A stretch of DNA of 64,000 nt, from the NCBI GenBank assembly GCA_947623455.1, contig OX392538.1:28705001-28769000 (forward strand), read 5' to 3'. The stretch is from Mimachlamys varia. Its lineage: Eukaryota > Mollusca > Bivalvia > Pectinida > Pectinidae. Positions 27,801 to 42,800 of the stretch are shown here, in pieces. The notes beneath the pieces were generated by a model. It was given only the letters and a program-made list of their open reading frames with translations. It was not told the DNA's origin and did no database searches. Position 1 is the first letter of the stretch, and every line of letters begins with the position of its first letter. A program made the position numbers and the translations under genes.

Positions 27801-30800
27801 TGCGAAATAAGGCTATGCGTGTTGCTTGAAACAAATTAAGTTACAATCAAAAGGTTTTTGAATTTGTACACTTTTTCTTATTTCTGTCAGGCGATAAAAT
27901 AGTTGCTTTAAAAAAATTCCGATGGATACTGTATAGCTTTTAATCAATCGCGTGTAGGTATCTTCATATGGATTATACCAATTCTGACAGCATTAACGGA
28001 AGCACAAACAGAATGCATATCTATGTGAAGGTTGTTACAGCAGAGGAACAATGTATATATGTAATTTTTATTTATAAAAACTCTTTTTTGAGGGAGGGGG
28101 GGTGTATATGTAGCAGAAATGCATGTTAACGAATTATTTTATTTTAATTTTAGCTATATGAACAAACCGAAACTTTCTCTGTAAGCCTGAATACAGTTTC
28201 ACAGGGTGTCGGAGCCTCAATCGGTAGAAAGGATCGAGTAACCGTTACCATTTTAGATGGTGATAGTAAGTATTAGGACACCAGTTACATTCATATTTTC
28301 TTTGCTTTATCATTACAATCTTGAAATAATTTCATGTTCAAATTTTGTTATATTCGTATTAAACTACAAAAAACTAACATTCAAATAACTAAAATTTATG
28401 GTATTTTAAAACAAATCACGATTTGATTGGTTAAATAGTTCATTTAATTGTCTTTAAATATTCCTTCAAAGCTAAGTTGTATCCGGAGATATTTAATATC
28501 TTGGACGTTATAAAGTTATCGCCTTGTCTTAAAGAAAATAATGGAAATAATAACGACAACCGACTTCAATATGTGCAAACACACAAAGAAAATGTATTGT
28601 GCGACAAAACACAATATCTAGGATACATACATTTTTTGGATATCGAGAAACAACTCGCACAGAGAAACTCGTTGACATATGAATTCGTTGCTAATAATAA
28701 CCCGACAAATCAACTAATTAGCAATGGCGTTTAATGTATATATGTCACTGACTTCTTTTTTTATTGAAATTAACAATGTTGTCTGATTATCGACAGAACC
28801 ATGTGGAGGACAATGTAAACTTCATTCCCATTGCGATATGATAACCCAAACATGTGTCTGTGATATTGGGTACTTCGACATCCGAGGCTCTTGTTCACGT
28901 AAGTACCGTTTTTTTAAATATCTCATTTGAATTATGAGTTATTGATCATGCGATTTGAGCTTGCTTTACTAATGATTCAACCGATGTTTATGTAGTATTG
29001 TTACAAGTTGGAACATATACAAAATTGAGATATGTTGCTTATACGTTTTTCATTTGTACAACATAACTTTATATACGTTTAATTTCCGTTTGCAATCTAC
29101 ATACCATTACTAGTAAGATGGAAATTCATGCTTCGCACTTCAGAGATTTTTCAGTATATATTTGAATAATCGGTTGAAGTCGATAAGACATCCTGAGAGT
29201 TGATTACACATACATGATATTTCAACAGTTCCATGTGGTGGAAAATGTGCAACAAACCAATACTGTAATCGGCAAACTGATCAATGTACTTGTAACTCTG
29301 GATATCGTCTCTTCAAAGGATCTTGCGTCGGTAAGTTTACATTTCCTCTGGCTAAAGGACTTCTTTCTAAGACCCATTAAACAAAACCCGAATTTAAAAC
29401 GTATTACCGAGTTAAACCGTATTATTCATGTTTTCGACATACTTATATATAATTAGATTTAAAAGTGTAGCATGTGTGTGTGTTACGTCATTTTCAATGG
29501 TCTTAATCGATTTAGTAGACAATGTTTATCCAAAATGCAGCTGACCATGAACATCGTATAACGGTTGATGTCATTGGGAATTAGTTATATAGTGTACAGT
29601 ATTGTAATCTATATCTCACCTGTTAGCTGTTACATATTTTGATTTTTCGTTAATCAGGGAAAGTATAAAAACCAAAATTGATTAGTGAATATTTTAACGT
29701 ATATGTTTCAATACTTCAAGCTTAAAATAAGTATTCAATTTAGATGGAAAACTGTCATCGAAAAGTATGAAAATCTTCAAATCTTTGAAACATGTATTTT
29801 GTTTAACAAATGATCTCCTATTTATTTTATCACCATGGAAGTTAGTTTTCAACAATTTATTTGAAACCAGACATTAACAAACATAACTCGATAATAATTT
29901 GTTGTTTTATTTTGAAATCACAGTGCCGTGTGGGGGGCCTTGTAGAGCGAATTCACGGTGTGACCTAACATCTAATACATGTGTGTGCTTCCCGGGATAC
30001 TTTTCGTTCAAAGGAGCCTGTACCTGTAAGTCATCTAAAACATTACTTGTACATGTGTAAGTGAATAGAGATATGCATGTTTTCATTAATAGGGTGTGAT
30101 CAATTTTACACGGAAAACATTATATCAAAAGTGACATTACTGGAAAAAAACGATCCCACTCAGACATAGTTACTTTTTAATTCAAACAATTTACAGACAT
30201 AGTTACTTTTTAATTCAAACAATTTACATATGCATGTTGAATATTTATTTAAGTACTTGCATGTATTCATATCTTATGCATTATTTGATCACTGTCAGCT
30301 CTATTGCCATCCCTGTCTCTTAGGAAAAATAACCCAATTGACTAATAAACATGATGTATGACGGTCAACACCTGTCAATGGTGTGATCGACTTTAGAGAC
30401 TGAATCTTATGACATTTCTACGGGTTTTTTTTTTTTCAAACACAAAAAAATAAATGACAACCTGAATTTCATCTAGTCATCGCACCATGTGTTTATTTTG
30501 ACAGTGCCATGCGGAGGCCATTGCAAACTTAACTCCCGATGCGATCGCACAACAAACAAGTGTGTATGTAACACAGGATACTCCGAGTATCACGGATCAT
30601 GCATATGTAAGTATAAACCGACGTTATACCGTTATTACCGATATTAATAGATGTCAAATGTTTTCTCCACAATGTATGTGAGTTCAGATTCGAAACTCAG
30701 TGGAAACATGTATTGGTTTAAACAGAGCGAAAGAGCTATGTAATTTACATTGATAATGTTTATTTATATATTTCAATCGAATGAGGAATATTGTATTTCT

Positions 30801-33800
30801 CAATTAATGGTAAGAGGAAATAGCAATTGCAGATAATGTTAATTTATATATTCCAATCGAATGAGGAATGTTAAATTTCTCAATTAATGGTAAGCGATAA
30901 TAGCAATTACAGACGTCTTTGAGGAACATGGTTTCCTTTCAGTAATATAAATGTAATTTTTACAGTGCCATGCGGAGGACAGTGCAGACCACACTCACGA
31001 TGTGATCGAGTTACTAACAAATGTGTATGTGACAAAGGATACTCCGACTATCTTGGATCTTGTATCGGTGAGTATATCAAAAGCCAAACAGTAGTTACCA
31101 GAGTAAATAGCCGCCAAACTATTGTCTTGTTCGTTGGTTATGTTAATGCATTGATTTATAGAGAAAAACACACATCTGTATTACCGAAGTTTCTTAATTT
31201 TGTCAGTCCGATATTCGTTACTTTTCGTTCTATTTTACAATTTGTTTTCACAACATGTGTTTTTATATCGAGTTAGAAATTTGCATGTTTGATGAAATTT
31301 GCATCGATGGAATATAACTGTGCTATTTTAGATATTTAAAGTTAAAACTTTATAAAAATACTAAATTAACTGTAATAGTTAATCGTTTCTGTCTTCGATA
31401 AAAAAGCTAGTTTGCTTCATTATTATCGTCGTCATTTTACAGTGCCATGCGGAGGACAGTGCAGACCACACTCCAGATGTGATCTCGTTACTAACAAATG
31501 TGTATGCGAATCAGGATACTCCGATTATCACGGATCGTGTATTGGTGAGAATAGACACGCATATAAAACAATTTTCTTCTGGCATAATCGATTACATTTT
31601 CTATATTTTCACCATATTATTTCTATTAAAAGCTTGCAACACGTGTGTATATTTATGTATTGAGATGATCATTCATTTGGTGTAGCAATAAAACAATCAA
31701 AGTAATTCGATTAAAGGAGTTGGGCCTAAAAAGAATAGAGAGAACATTTTATATACGATAAAAGCATGTTTAAACCCGTGTTAAAGCATCCAATCTTGCA
31801 CACGTTGTGTGTGATGACGTACAAAAACTTAAGATTAAACAAATGATAAACACGGAAATGTAAATCGATATGCTATTTGCATTTGTTTATGCACAGACAG
31901 TGAAAAGACATTTAATCATTGAACTGTTACTAGATGTAGTATACAGTCAATATAAACGCGATTTGGGTGAATTGAGTGCAAATCGTTGACGTAACATAAT
32001 CCAATATGGCGCTATACATGATATCATAATAGCCTTATTTAAATCAGCGTCATCTAGGCGATGGATTCAAAGCTAGTATACATGTTATCTGAGGCGGAGT
32101 ACAAAGCTTCGATATTACGTCGTCCAATATGGCGTCAGAATGACGTCATATGATGCGGCATTGAAAATTTCAGTATATAGTGTGATATAAGACAACTTGG
32201 TTAACTAGTGATACATAGCCAGAGGCAACACTGGATGTAAATATTATTTGATATGTGAAGGATGTAAGCAGACGTGCAGTATTTTACTGTGAACCCTTTT
32301 TCATATCTTTAAAACTGTGTGCCAATCATTTTAACATACAATTGAACGTTTGTGATATTTCCGACAAAGCTTGTACATGTAGTTATATTTTATTACTCGT
32401 TTAACCATGCCACTACATTTGATAAACGTCTCTGCTGAGATGTTATCACGTGCCCTGGCATGGTCGTCCCGGTCAATAGACTCGCTAAATGACTCATTTG
32501 TTTCTTGTGTATATCAATCGACACTTTTTCTGTCAGGGGTTCACACAGGTAGGATAAACTGTTAAACTTAACTCCTACTTCAAATATATGTTACACGCTC
32601 GTGTGCTATTATGACGTCCCGCGATCACGTTATAAGCGAGCTATGTTAATCCTGCTTAGTGTCCACCGTGTTACAACATTGGATCATAACCCAACCAATT
32701 ACACATGGTCATAATAAACAATTACTATCCCTTTAAAACGTGATTTAAATGAGGTTATAAAATATTTTTATATATGTTGGATATTGCTGTTTAAAGTCTG
32801 TTTTGGCAAGTTTGTAATGTATAAAGAAAAAACAGAATTCCTTAATTAGAATGATAATAAATCAAACTTTCATTATTATTGCTATTAAACAGTACCCTGC
32901 GGAGGACAATGCAAACCCCATTCCCGATGTGATACTTTCAGCAACAAGTGTGTATGTGATACAGGATATTTCGATTATCGCGGATCTTGTGTTGGTAAGT
33001 ATATACTTTTCTTTTTGTTTTACAATTTGCTTTCAAAACACTTGTGGAAGTTTTTATATTAGAAATATTTATTTTGAGTAATAATGCATCGATAAAATAA
33101 TTCTGTTTATAATTTTTCAATTCAATTAGAAAATCATTTCCACAATTAACCTTGGGAGAAATCACTGCTGTCTCCGATAAAAGTACTATTTTGTTTCATT
33201 GTTTTCATGATTATTTGACAGTGCCCTGCGGGGGACAATGCAGACCACACTCCCGGTGCGATCGCTCAACCAACAAATGTGTTTGTGACACAGGATACTC
33301 CGATTATCACGGATCATGTATTAGTGAGTATATACAGAAGTTATATCATAATTGCCGATATTAATGGACGTCAAATATTGCCTCATCTAAATTTAAGATC
33401 TATTTTTTTTTTTTTTTTTGCTCTCCTCTTTTCGGACTGTTTATCATTACTTAATAAAATGTTTGTATGTTTTAACATTCATTATACTTAACACGACAAA
33501 CAAAGAAAGCAAAAACAATAAATGAAATGTTAGTTTATTTATTTTCAAAAAATAGAGAAAGAATACACAGTAGAAATAATTGGATATTACAGTTTTCTTA
33601 CTTCACTGTAATTTCCATTTTACATTTCACAGTACCATGCGGAGGACAATGCAGACCTCACGCACGATGTGATCGCTTAAGCAACAAGTGTGTGTGTGAA
33701 ACAGGATACTTCGATTATCGTGGATCATGTGTCGGTAAGTAGAACCCGTTGACTTTCCCATTAATTTTAATTGTTTTATCATTATATAAGCTCTAAATAT

Positions 33801-36800
33801 ATAACAGATATATTATGCAACATCGATACAAATTTCTGTATGTACAACACCTATCTTTGTTAGTATAAAGTGGGGACAATAAAGTTTGTGTAACAGTAAC
33901 ACATCTAAGCAATTATGCTCATTAAAATAAGTTTTTTTTCTGTATTACGAAAGTGAAAAAATAATTATTAAGTAAACGTCATAGAGTATTATGTTTTTAC
34001 ATTATTACTAATTGATACGAATTCATTTATTTTTAGAGAGTCAGAAACTGTTCAATTTCTAAATAAAATGTGAAATGGAATCGTTTGTATCCAAAAGTCT
34101 GAATGTTATCATTTTCACTATTATTATCACTTTTTTACAGTGCCATGCGGAGGACAATGTAGACTACACTCACGATGCGATCGCTTGAGCAACAAATGTG
34201 TATGTGACACGGGTTACTTCTATTATGGCGGCGCATGTGTTTGTGAGTAATTACGCATACGAAGCTTTCACTCATTATAATTATTTTCTACGGGATGGAA
34301 AGTATAATTTAAATTTTTCTCCTTTCAAATTATATAAATATGTAATAATTGAAATTAATGATTTCAAACGATATAATAGTATGTATTTTTACAGGGAAAT
34401 AATCTTGAATAAATGTTAATTTTCCTTTAATATGCATATTACGCTTTAAAGCATATCACCCGTAATAAGTCGACATTAAACCCCGGTCTATCTTACAGTG
34501 CCATGCGGCGGACAGTGTAGACAAAACGAACTTTGTGACAAAGTCCGGAACCAGTGTGTCTGTAAAGCAGGATTCTTTATGTACCATGGAACGTGCTCCG
34601 GTATGTCCTTATACATTTGTAGCAACTAAGCACAGCCTTTTTTTAAAATGAACAATGGTCAAATCTAATATGTTTATAACCAGTATTGTTACCTTGCTCT
34701 CTATATGAAAAGATATTCAGTATGGTTGACTATTCTCTTGGTCAATCCAATATGTATGAAAAAGATATTCAATATGTTTGACTAGTTTTATGGTCAATCC
34801 AACGTATTTCATTTACTGGCCATGATATATTTGCCTGGTTATGTCATAGATTAATACACGTTTCCTTAGAAACAATTGTGGCAAAGCATATATGCGATGT
34901 TGATAGAAACGTTTTGTGTACATGCAGGCGGCATTTTCTAACTATGGACTTTTGCTGATTGTTACGCATTTTCCGACAAGCTGTCAAAACGTGAAGATAG
35001 CTGTTTCGAGATTTGCATACCTGTAACACAAATACCTGCTGAATTCAAAACAAGTTCAGTGTCACAAAGCAATTTTGGCTTATTAGAAATGTGTGATGAA
35101 CACGGTATAAAATTATATACCTTGAATGAAAGGTTAACAAACATTTAACGCATGTCTTTTCAGTCAAAAGTCAAAACAGTTATCCCTCAGTGTTGGGACC
35201 AACCTGGTACAGGAACAAATGTTCCGTCCCTTCCACAAAGGAACCCTTGGTTTCCTACCCGCCATCGACAATATAGTCTGTTTGGCAGCATATTTATCTT
35301 TTGCTTATGATTTGATTTTAAAAAATGTTTTAAATGCGAAATAAAACACCAGGTGACTTTGAAATGCAACTTTACTATTACTCTATGAAATATGAAATAG
35401 TTTTATCATTATCTTACAGTGCCATGTGGAGGACAATGCAGATCACACTCACGATGTGATCGCGTAAGCAACAAGTGTGTATGTGACACAGGATACTTCG
35501 ATTATCGTGGATCATGTGTCGGTGAGTTAATTGTATACATACTCAACATTGTAATTATCGACGTTGCTAGACGTTGTTTCCTTCCTTAACACGGATAGTT
35601 CTTTATGTTATATGAAGCACTTATACCGATATTTCATCAGTCCAGTTTGTGTTACTTTTTTCGTTCTGTAACATAAATTCATCAGAGAATTGGCTTCTCA
35701 AATTGCCCCCCAACCGAGGTCCGTTTTCCGGTTCAAACTTATGTTAATGAAATTGCTTGGGAGGTTTTAGTGCACTGATCTTGATCAAATTCCACAGAAA
35801 GGTTTTCTTTCATCCCGAAGTGTGCCGTTTTAATTTTGGGAAATAAAATGACTTGTAGACGGCCATCTTTGATTTTGACAATGAAAGTTTGTTAGCGCTA
35901 TTTTTATTTAAGTGCCCTATGATGAATCGTTCTAAAACTATATAAGTATATTTTACGACTGATCATTAACGGAAACAACACAGCGACATTCTTGATTGTT
36001 ATAATGTGAATTTTGTTACCCCTTTATCTTCAGGAATACATGACAGTTCTTTCCAACATTTATAGGTTTTCGTTCGTACATTGTTATGAAATATTGATTT
36101 TGACATTGAATATAAATACTTTCCTATGACCATCTTTGGATTGATTGGCCGAAGCTGTTTTTCCTTTTTCTTAAGAAAAAATCTCTAATTCTAAACGCAC
36201 AATAGAAATGAAGAAACGAGAACGGATAAGATAAAATTTTAATGAACAAACAATGGTTGGCTTCAGAGCAACTCCTGATTTTTGTTGTTAACAATAACTT
36301 GTTTATTTTGTATATTGTGAAAAACATGATTTTTTACCAATGGACACCCATTACACCTAGCTGTATTCAGTCTTCTACAGAACTGAAAAAGGCTTAAACA
36401 CCAAACCAAAAGTGAGATGCGAACAACTCAACTCGTAACCGTTTGGTTGTTCGAAAAGATAAACAAAAATGAATTAAAAAAGCATTGACACTTGCTTCAT
36501 TATCTTTATTTTTATTCGACAGTACCATGCGGGGGACAATGCAGATCACATTCCCGATGTGATCGCTTAAGCAACAAATGTGTTTGTGACACAGGATACT
36601 TCGATTATCATGGATCATGTATTTGTGAGTATATGCAGAAGCGGAATCATGATTATCGACTTTAACAGAGGGCAAACTTGTACCATGTATCTTCTGTTGG
36701 TTTTATTTTCAAATAGCCCTTGCGATTATGGTCCGTGGTCCGTCCGTTGACAGTGCTTTCTTCTTTTTGTTATGTGAATGATTTTATGATATACTGCTAT

Positions 36801-39800
36801 TTCTTATGATGCATTCTCAAATTGAATATACATAAGAGCGAATAAAAGGAAGGAAAATAAGAAAACAGTTCTAATTCGGCCTTTACTCATATATAAAGCC
36901 TAGATTTACATGACGATACCGCCGTTAAAGCAGAAGACCTAACTCTATTTTCCTATATTTTTTAAGGATCTCCTTTGTTTGCCACGCAAATTTTGAATTC
37001 AGATTTGGGTTTTGATTACGTTTACATATTTCTGTAATATAATATCTTTATACATATATGTATTGGGGGGAGGGGGGGGGGGTAGTGGGCTTGAATTTTG
37101 ACTTGAGTGACATTGATAAAAAGGATGTGTATTCATTCTATTGTTTATTTTCTATGAAGTGAGGAAATTGTTCAACTGCTAAAATGAAAGTGAAACTAAA
37201 TCGTTGATATTCTCAAGCCTGAAAGTAATAATTTGCTATTTTATCATTATCGCTATTTTACAGTACCATGTGGAGGACAATGTAAACCACACTCCCGATG
37301 CGATCGCTTATCCAACAAGTGTGTATGTGATACAGGATACTCCGATTATCACGGATCATGTATCGGTGAGTATATTCAGAAGTTCTATCGTAATCAGTGA
37401 TATCAATAGACGTCAAACTCTTGTGTCTGTGAGTATATACTGAATCTAAATTTCGTAATTACCGACGGTAACAGACAGCAACCTGGTACCTTCTGCATCA
37501 ATTTTAATTAAGCATATCATCAAAATCTCTTTTTTCTACTTAGTCATCTGTATCCCAGAACCATCACATAATTGCCTTTCCAAAAAGACCTGCGATTATG
37601 GCCCGTCCTTCATCAGTGCTTCAATAATATTGGCTATCCGATTGATTTCCATAAAAATGTTCATCAAGGTTTTACACTATCCCTTAGTATATAACGTTAA
37701 TTTTCGGTTTGATCAGAAAAACAGAATTGCGGAAAGATTGTCATCTTTTATTTTGATAGTGAAAGTGAAGAAAAAATACTGTATGAATGTTTAAAATCTG
37801 GACGGATAAAAAATCAAAATACATAACAATCAACCATCTTTGACGCACCTTTTTCAGAATACTGTTATTTCTTATGATAAATACTCAAATTTGCTACACT
37901 TAATTGCCAATAAGATGAAATTAAATAAGAAAATCAGAGAATATTAAAGTGTCAACAAAACCATTATCCGAACTCAAAATCGATTAATCTAGAGTCAAAT
38001 CTAAACAAAGGGAAGAAGTATATGGAGACCCTCGAAAGGTACGAGCTAATAAGGGCAGATGTTTCGGAAGATTAGGCGTTTTCTCTAATCGACGACACCA
38101 ACAATGTTAATCTAGGTCGAATCCAAATAAATACCATGGACTCAAAGTGAGAGCTGAGTCATAATTCTCAATCGCAACAAGCAGAAATGCTAATGTGCTT
38201 ATTTAAACGATGACAACCATAAAACTTTCCCATAGTCTTTATCAACCTGTAACTCTCGAATCCCTGTTTGTTGCTTGTCAGCATCTATCACGAAAATCTA
38301 CATTTTAAAAGCAAGCCCTAGAATAACGAAACAACTGCAACATGTAAACACCGTATGATGGAGATCAGGGATGTTACTCTCAGGAAAGTTCATGATCGGA
38401 AACTAAAATCGTTGTTATCGTACAGCTTAGTAGTACGCTACATGAAGGTGAGTCTGGTCTGCCCTTCATTTCAAGTTCAATAGGTTACGATAGTATATAC
38501 AATCGCTCAATATTTAATTTAAAAATGACATTGAATTGTTGATATCCTCTAGTCTTAATAATATAATTTTGCCATTGTCGTTATCACTATTTTACAGTGC
38601 CATGCGGAGGACAATGCAAACCACACTCCCGATGTGATCGCTTAAGCAACAAGTGTGTTTGTGATACAGGATACTCCGATTATCACGGATCATGTGTCTG
38701 TGAGTATTAACAGAATGCAAATCGTTATTACCTAAGTAAACGGCTGTCAAAACGTTGTCTTGTTTTTGGTCAGCTAAATTGCGTAGAGTTTTATATAAAA
38801 AAAAAAACATTTAAACATCTTTATAACCGAAATGTCACGATTTTGTCAGTCCGGTCTTCGTAATTTTGCGTTTTGTTTTCACAATATGTGTTTCTATATC
38901 GAGAGAGAAATATGCATTTTTAATAAAATTTCATCGATAAAATCTAATTGCATTTTTTTTTTTAATTAAGCTACACATTTATAAAATACTAAATTAACTG
39001 TAGGAATTAATCGCTTCTGTCTTCGTTATAAATGCTATCATTTTACAGTGCCATGCGGAGGACAGTGCAGACCACACTCCAGATGTGATCGCTTAAGCAA
39101 CAAGTGTGTATGTGACCCAGGATACAAGGATTATTACGGATCATGTGTCGGTGAGTATATACAGAAACTGATCAGAAAATCTTTACATAACGCTTCCTGT
39201 TGATTTTGAAAATAATTGCTATTGTATATTGTATAATACTGGATGAATATTTCTCCAATTCCAATTCTTCAACTTTGCAACCTTTAAATTTGGAAACTAA
39301 TAAAAATAAATAAATAAATGGCTTACAGGCAACCATCTCTGACCATAGTTTTGCAAGATGAATGTTCATTTTTAATATAATTTAAAGCTAATAATAAGAA
39401 AGGAAAGATGAAAACGGAAAGACCAACTTCGTGTGTGTTACGTCATCGTCAAAGGAACAAATGGGGATCAATATAGTAGATCACTATTGGATATCTCGCC
39501 AACAATACACTTGTTTAGTGTTATATATTGCGGAAAACATGAATTCGAACAAAAGGACATCGACAAAAAATAAGAATATTCAATCATTTTCAGTAAAAAT
39601 GAAAAGCAAATGCTCAAATACCGAATCAAAGTCAGATGAGGTGTCTAATTCGTAGCCTTTTGGCTGTTCGTACCCTTGGAATCTTAATAAATACAGAATT
39701 ATAGTATCAATGTTTTCTTTTTTTCATGATTATAATTTACATCTTACAGTGCCATGCGGAGGACAATGTAAAACAAACTCTCGATGCAATCCCACAACCA

Positions 39801-42800
39801 ACAAATGTGAATGTTTCCAAGGTTACTTCGATTTCGGCGGAATATGTAAATGTGAGTAAACACTGAATCCAAATCATAATTACCGATGTTTACACAGCCC
39901 ATCATCGCAATCAGATGTTGGACTGTTCTTATCGTCCTCAAACTGATGCCTATTTTGCGTCAGTCCTTAAACAATTCGAGTTTTCGATATTTCTTGAGAG
40001 GAACAGAATCGATATTTATCAAATTTCACAAGGTTTATAAAGTGTGCCGCTCAAAATGTTTGACTGATCGGAAAACGAAATAGCTGACTTAAGGCTATCT
40101 GGGATTTTGGCCATGAAAGTTTGTTAACACTATGTCTTTTTAAACTAGCATAGGAATATTGCCATTGATTTAACTATGATTCCTATAGATGCTCTGACTA
40201 AGGAAAAAAATTAGACATCATTTGTTTACAAAGATTATTTGAGAAAAGACCCGTTGAATCTTTCTCAAATAACTTGTTCCCCTTTGTTAAAGTTGCAACC
40301 TGTTGATGTTGGGACTGATAGGAAAACACTAAAGCACTGAAATGCTAGCAGGCGACCATTTAATTTAATCTTATTTAAAAAAAGAAAACGCCCTTGCAAG
40401 TTCTTAAGATAAATTATCAAATAACATTCTTAAGAGCGAATAAGAACAAATATGAAAAGGGAACGAAGAAGACCAACTTCTTCGTAACGTCTGCCCAAAT
40501 TCCCTGATGAGCACGTGGTATTTACTTTGATGTGTCCTATGGCGGTCGATTAAGCAAACAACGCTTATTACTCCGGAACATCTGGTCGTTTTTTCTTGTT
40601 CCTATTTCCGATTCTCCGTGTTAATATCTCCTTTACTTTTATTTTGGCATAAGCTTTATCGAGGTTGAATTCATATTATTATTATTTTGTTATTGCTTCA
40701 AAATGCTCTGTTTTTATTTATATTTATCGTTGAAAAAATTATTTTGAACAACATAACATCGACGAAAATTAAATAAAATTACTCATTATCAAAATTCCTG
40801 ATGTAAAGGCGAGATTATATCGTCGATGTCCTTGACTCTGAATATTATACTTTTCATTATGATTGATACTATCCGACAGTGCCATGCGGAGGACCGTGCA
40901 GACCACACTCCAGATGCGATCGCTTAAGCAACAAGTGTGTATGTGACCCAGGATACAAGGATTATTACGGATCATGTGTGGGTAAGTACACTGTATATAA
41001 TGCAGCCAGATCAGTATTACTGACATGAACGGCCAGCAAACTTGTACTTTCTGCATTGAATTTGATCCGATACTTTAGATATTGTTTTTATCTCTGTAGT
41101 CATCTGGCCAGGTATTATTTTATTTTATTTTTTTAACTCAACATCCTCTAATGTTGGATTGTTTTATTAACATATCGAGGAAAACATGAATTTCGCCTGA
41201 AAAGACATCGATAAGAATGAAGTTTATTTAATCAGTATCAGTAAAAATTTAAAAAATCGTATATTAAATTAAAGTTAAATGATGAGTCGAATCCGTAGCC
41301 ATTTGGCTGTTCATGATCCTTGAATCTTTATAAAAAATAAAGAATACAAGAATCCATGTTTTCTTTCATTATTATGATCTCCGTTTTACAGTGCCATGCG
41401 GAGGACAATGTAAATCAAACTCTCGATGCAATCCCACAACCAACAAATGTGAATGTTTCCCTGGATACTTCGATTACGGTGGATTATGTAAATGTGAGTA
41501 CACACGAATTCCAAATCATATTTACCGACGTTAATGCAGCTCAGCATCATACCCAGGGGATGTACTGGTCTAATCGCCCTCCGGTAATAATATATGTTTC
41601 GTCTATCCTCAAACATATCTAGTTTTCAATACTGTGTTTTAAAGAAGTAGAGAATGAAAATTTATCAATTTTCACAAGAAGTTTTTTTACTCCCCGTTTT
41701 GAGACATAGATTTGAAAAAAAAAATCGATGAAAGAATAAATGTTATTGCTTATTAAAATATGTCAATAAATGCCTAATTGCTTATTTAAAGGGAGAATAA
41801 ATCGTCAATGTCTTTGAGTTTGAATCTTATACTTTTCATTACTATAATCACTATCTGACAGTACCATGCGGCGGACAATGCAAACCACACTCTCGATGTG
41901 ATCGCTTAAGCAACAAGTGTGTATGTGACCCAGGATACAAGGATTATTACGGATCCTGTGTGGGTAAGTACACTGTATATACTTAAGCAATATTGTTTTT
42001 ACCGACATGAATGGCTGGCAAAAATGGTACCTTATGCATTCATGTTGATTCGATACCTCAGAAGTTGTCTTACCGCTGTAACTATCTGTCCAGGTTATTT
42101 CATTAACACTACCATTCTTGAATTTCTTAAACAAGTCGCCCTTGTTTCCTCGTTGTAACCTTTATAATTTGGTACTGATAAAGAAACAAAATTGCTAACA
42201 GGCGACCAATTCTGTCGTGACCGTTAAAGGAAATTAGAATCTTTACGAAGAGTTCTCAAATTTGATGTAGTTAAAACCAAATCAGAAGAAAGAAAAAACA
42301 AAAACAGAATGACCAACTTCCAATAATCAAATGAAGATCAAACAATGTAAGGCACCACGTTTACTATTGGATATCTCATTTCTCCTTTGGCCTATGTTAA
42401 CATATCGTGGAAAACATGAATTTCGGCAAAAACTACACCGATCAAAATAAAGTTCATTTTATCAGTAATTTTTTTAAAGCTCAAATACCAAATAAAAGTG
42501 AGATGAGGAGTTTAACTTGTAGCCTTTTGCCGGTTTGCAATCCTCGAATCATGAATAAACAAATAAAGAATTAAAGTATCAATAATATTTATTTTCATTA
42601 TTATGATTTCCGTTTTACAGTGCCATGCGGAGGACAATGTAAATCAAACTCTCGATGCAATCCCACAACCAACAAATGTGAATGTTTCCCTGGATACTTC
42701 GATTATGGTGGATTATGTAAATGTGAGTACACACGGAACCCAAATCATGATTATCGACGTTAACGCAACCCCGCATCATAATCAGTTGATGGACTGTAAA

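Larger units (their letters stand above)
39049..42722 (+). repeat. Three tandem copies of a two-exon EGF cassette (A-B)
   Basis: Order is A (39049), B (39750), A (40880), B (41392), A (41862), B (42621). A exons end KDYYGSC and B exons carry NPTTNKCECF. Introns are homologous too: B1 and B3 introns share AAATTTCACAA and CGGAAAACGAAATAGC-like blocks, and A2 and A3 introns begin identically. Period is about 0.98-1.8 kb because of insertions such as the intron 47 repeat. Confidence 0.8.

Noticed and set aside
36394..42134. Minus-strand frames with CCLSDHI-type motifs (36394-36675, 38592-38810, 40769-41056, 41805-42134)
   Set aside because: They are all antisense shadows of the repeated EGF exons, which explains their mutual similarity.
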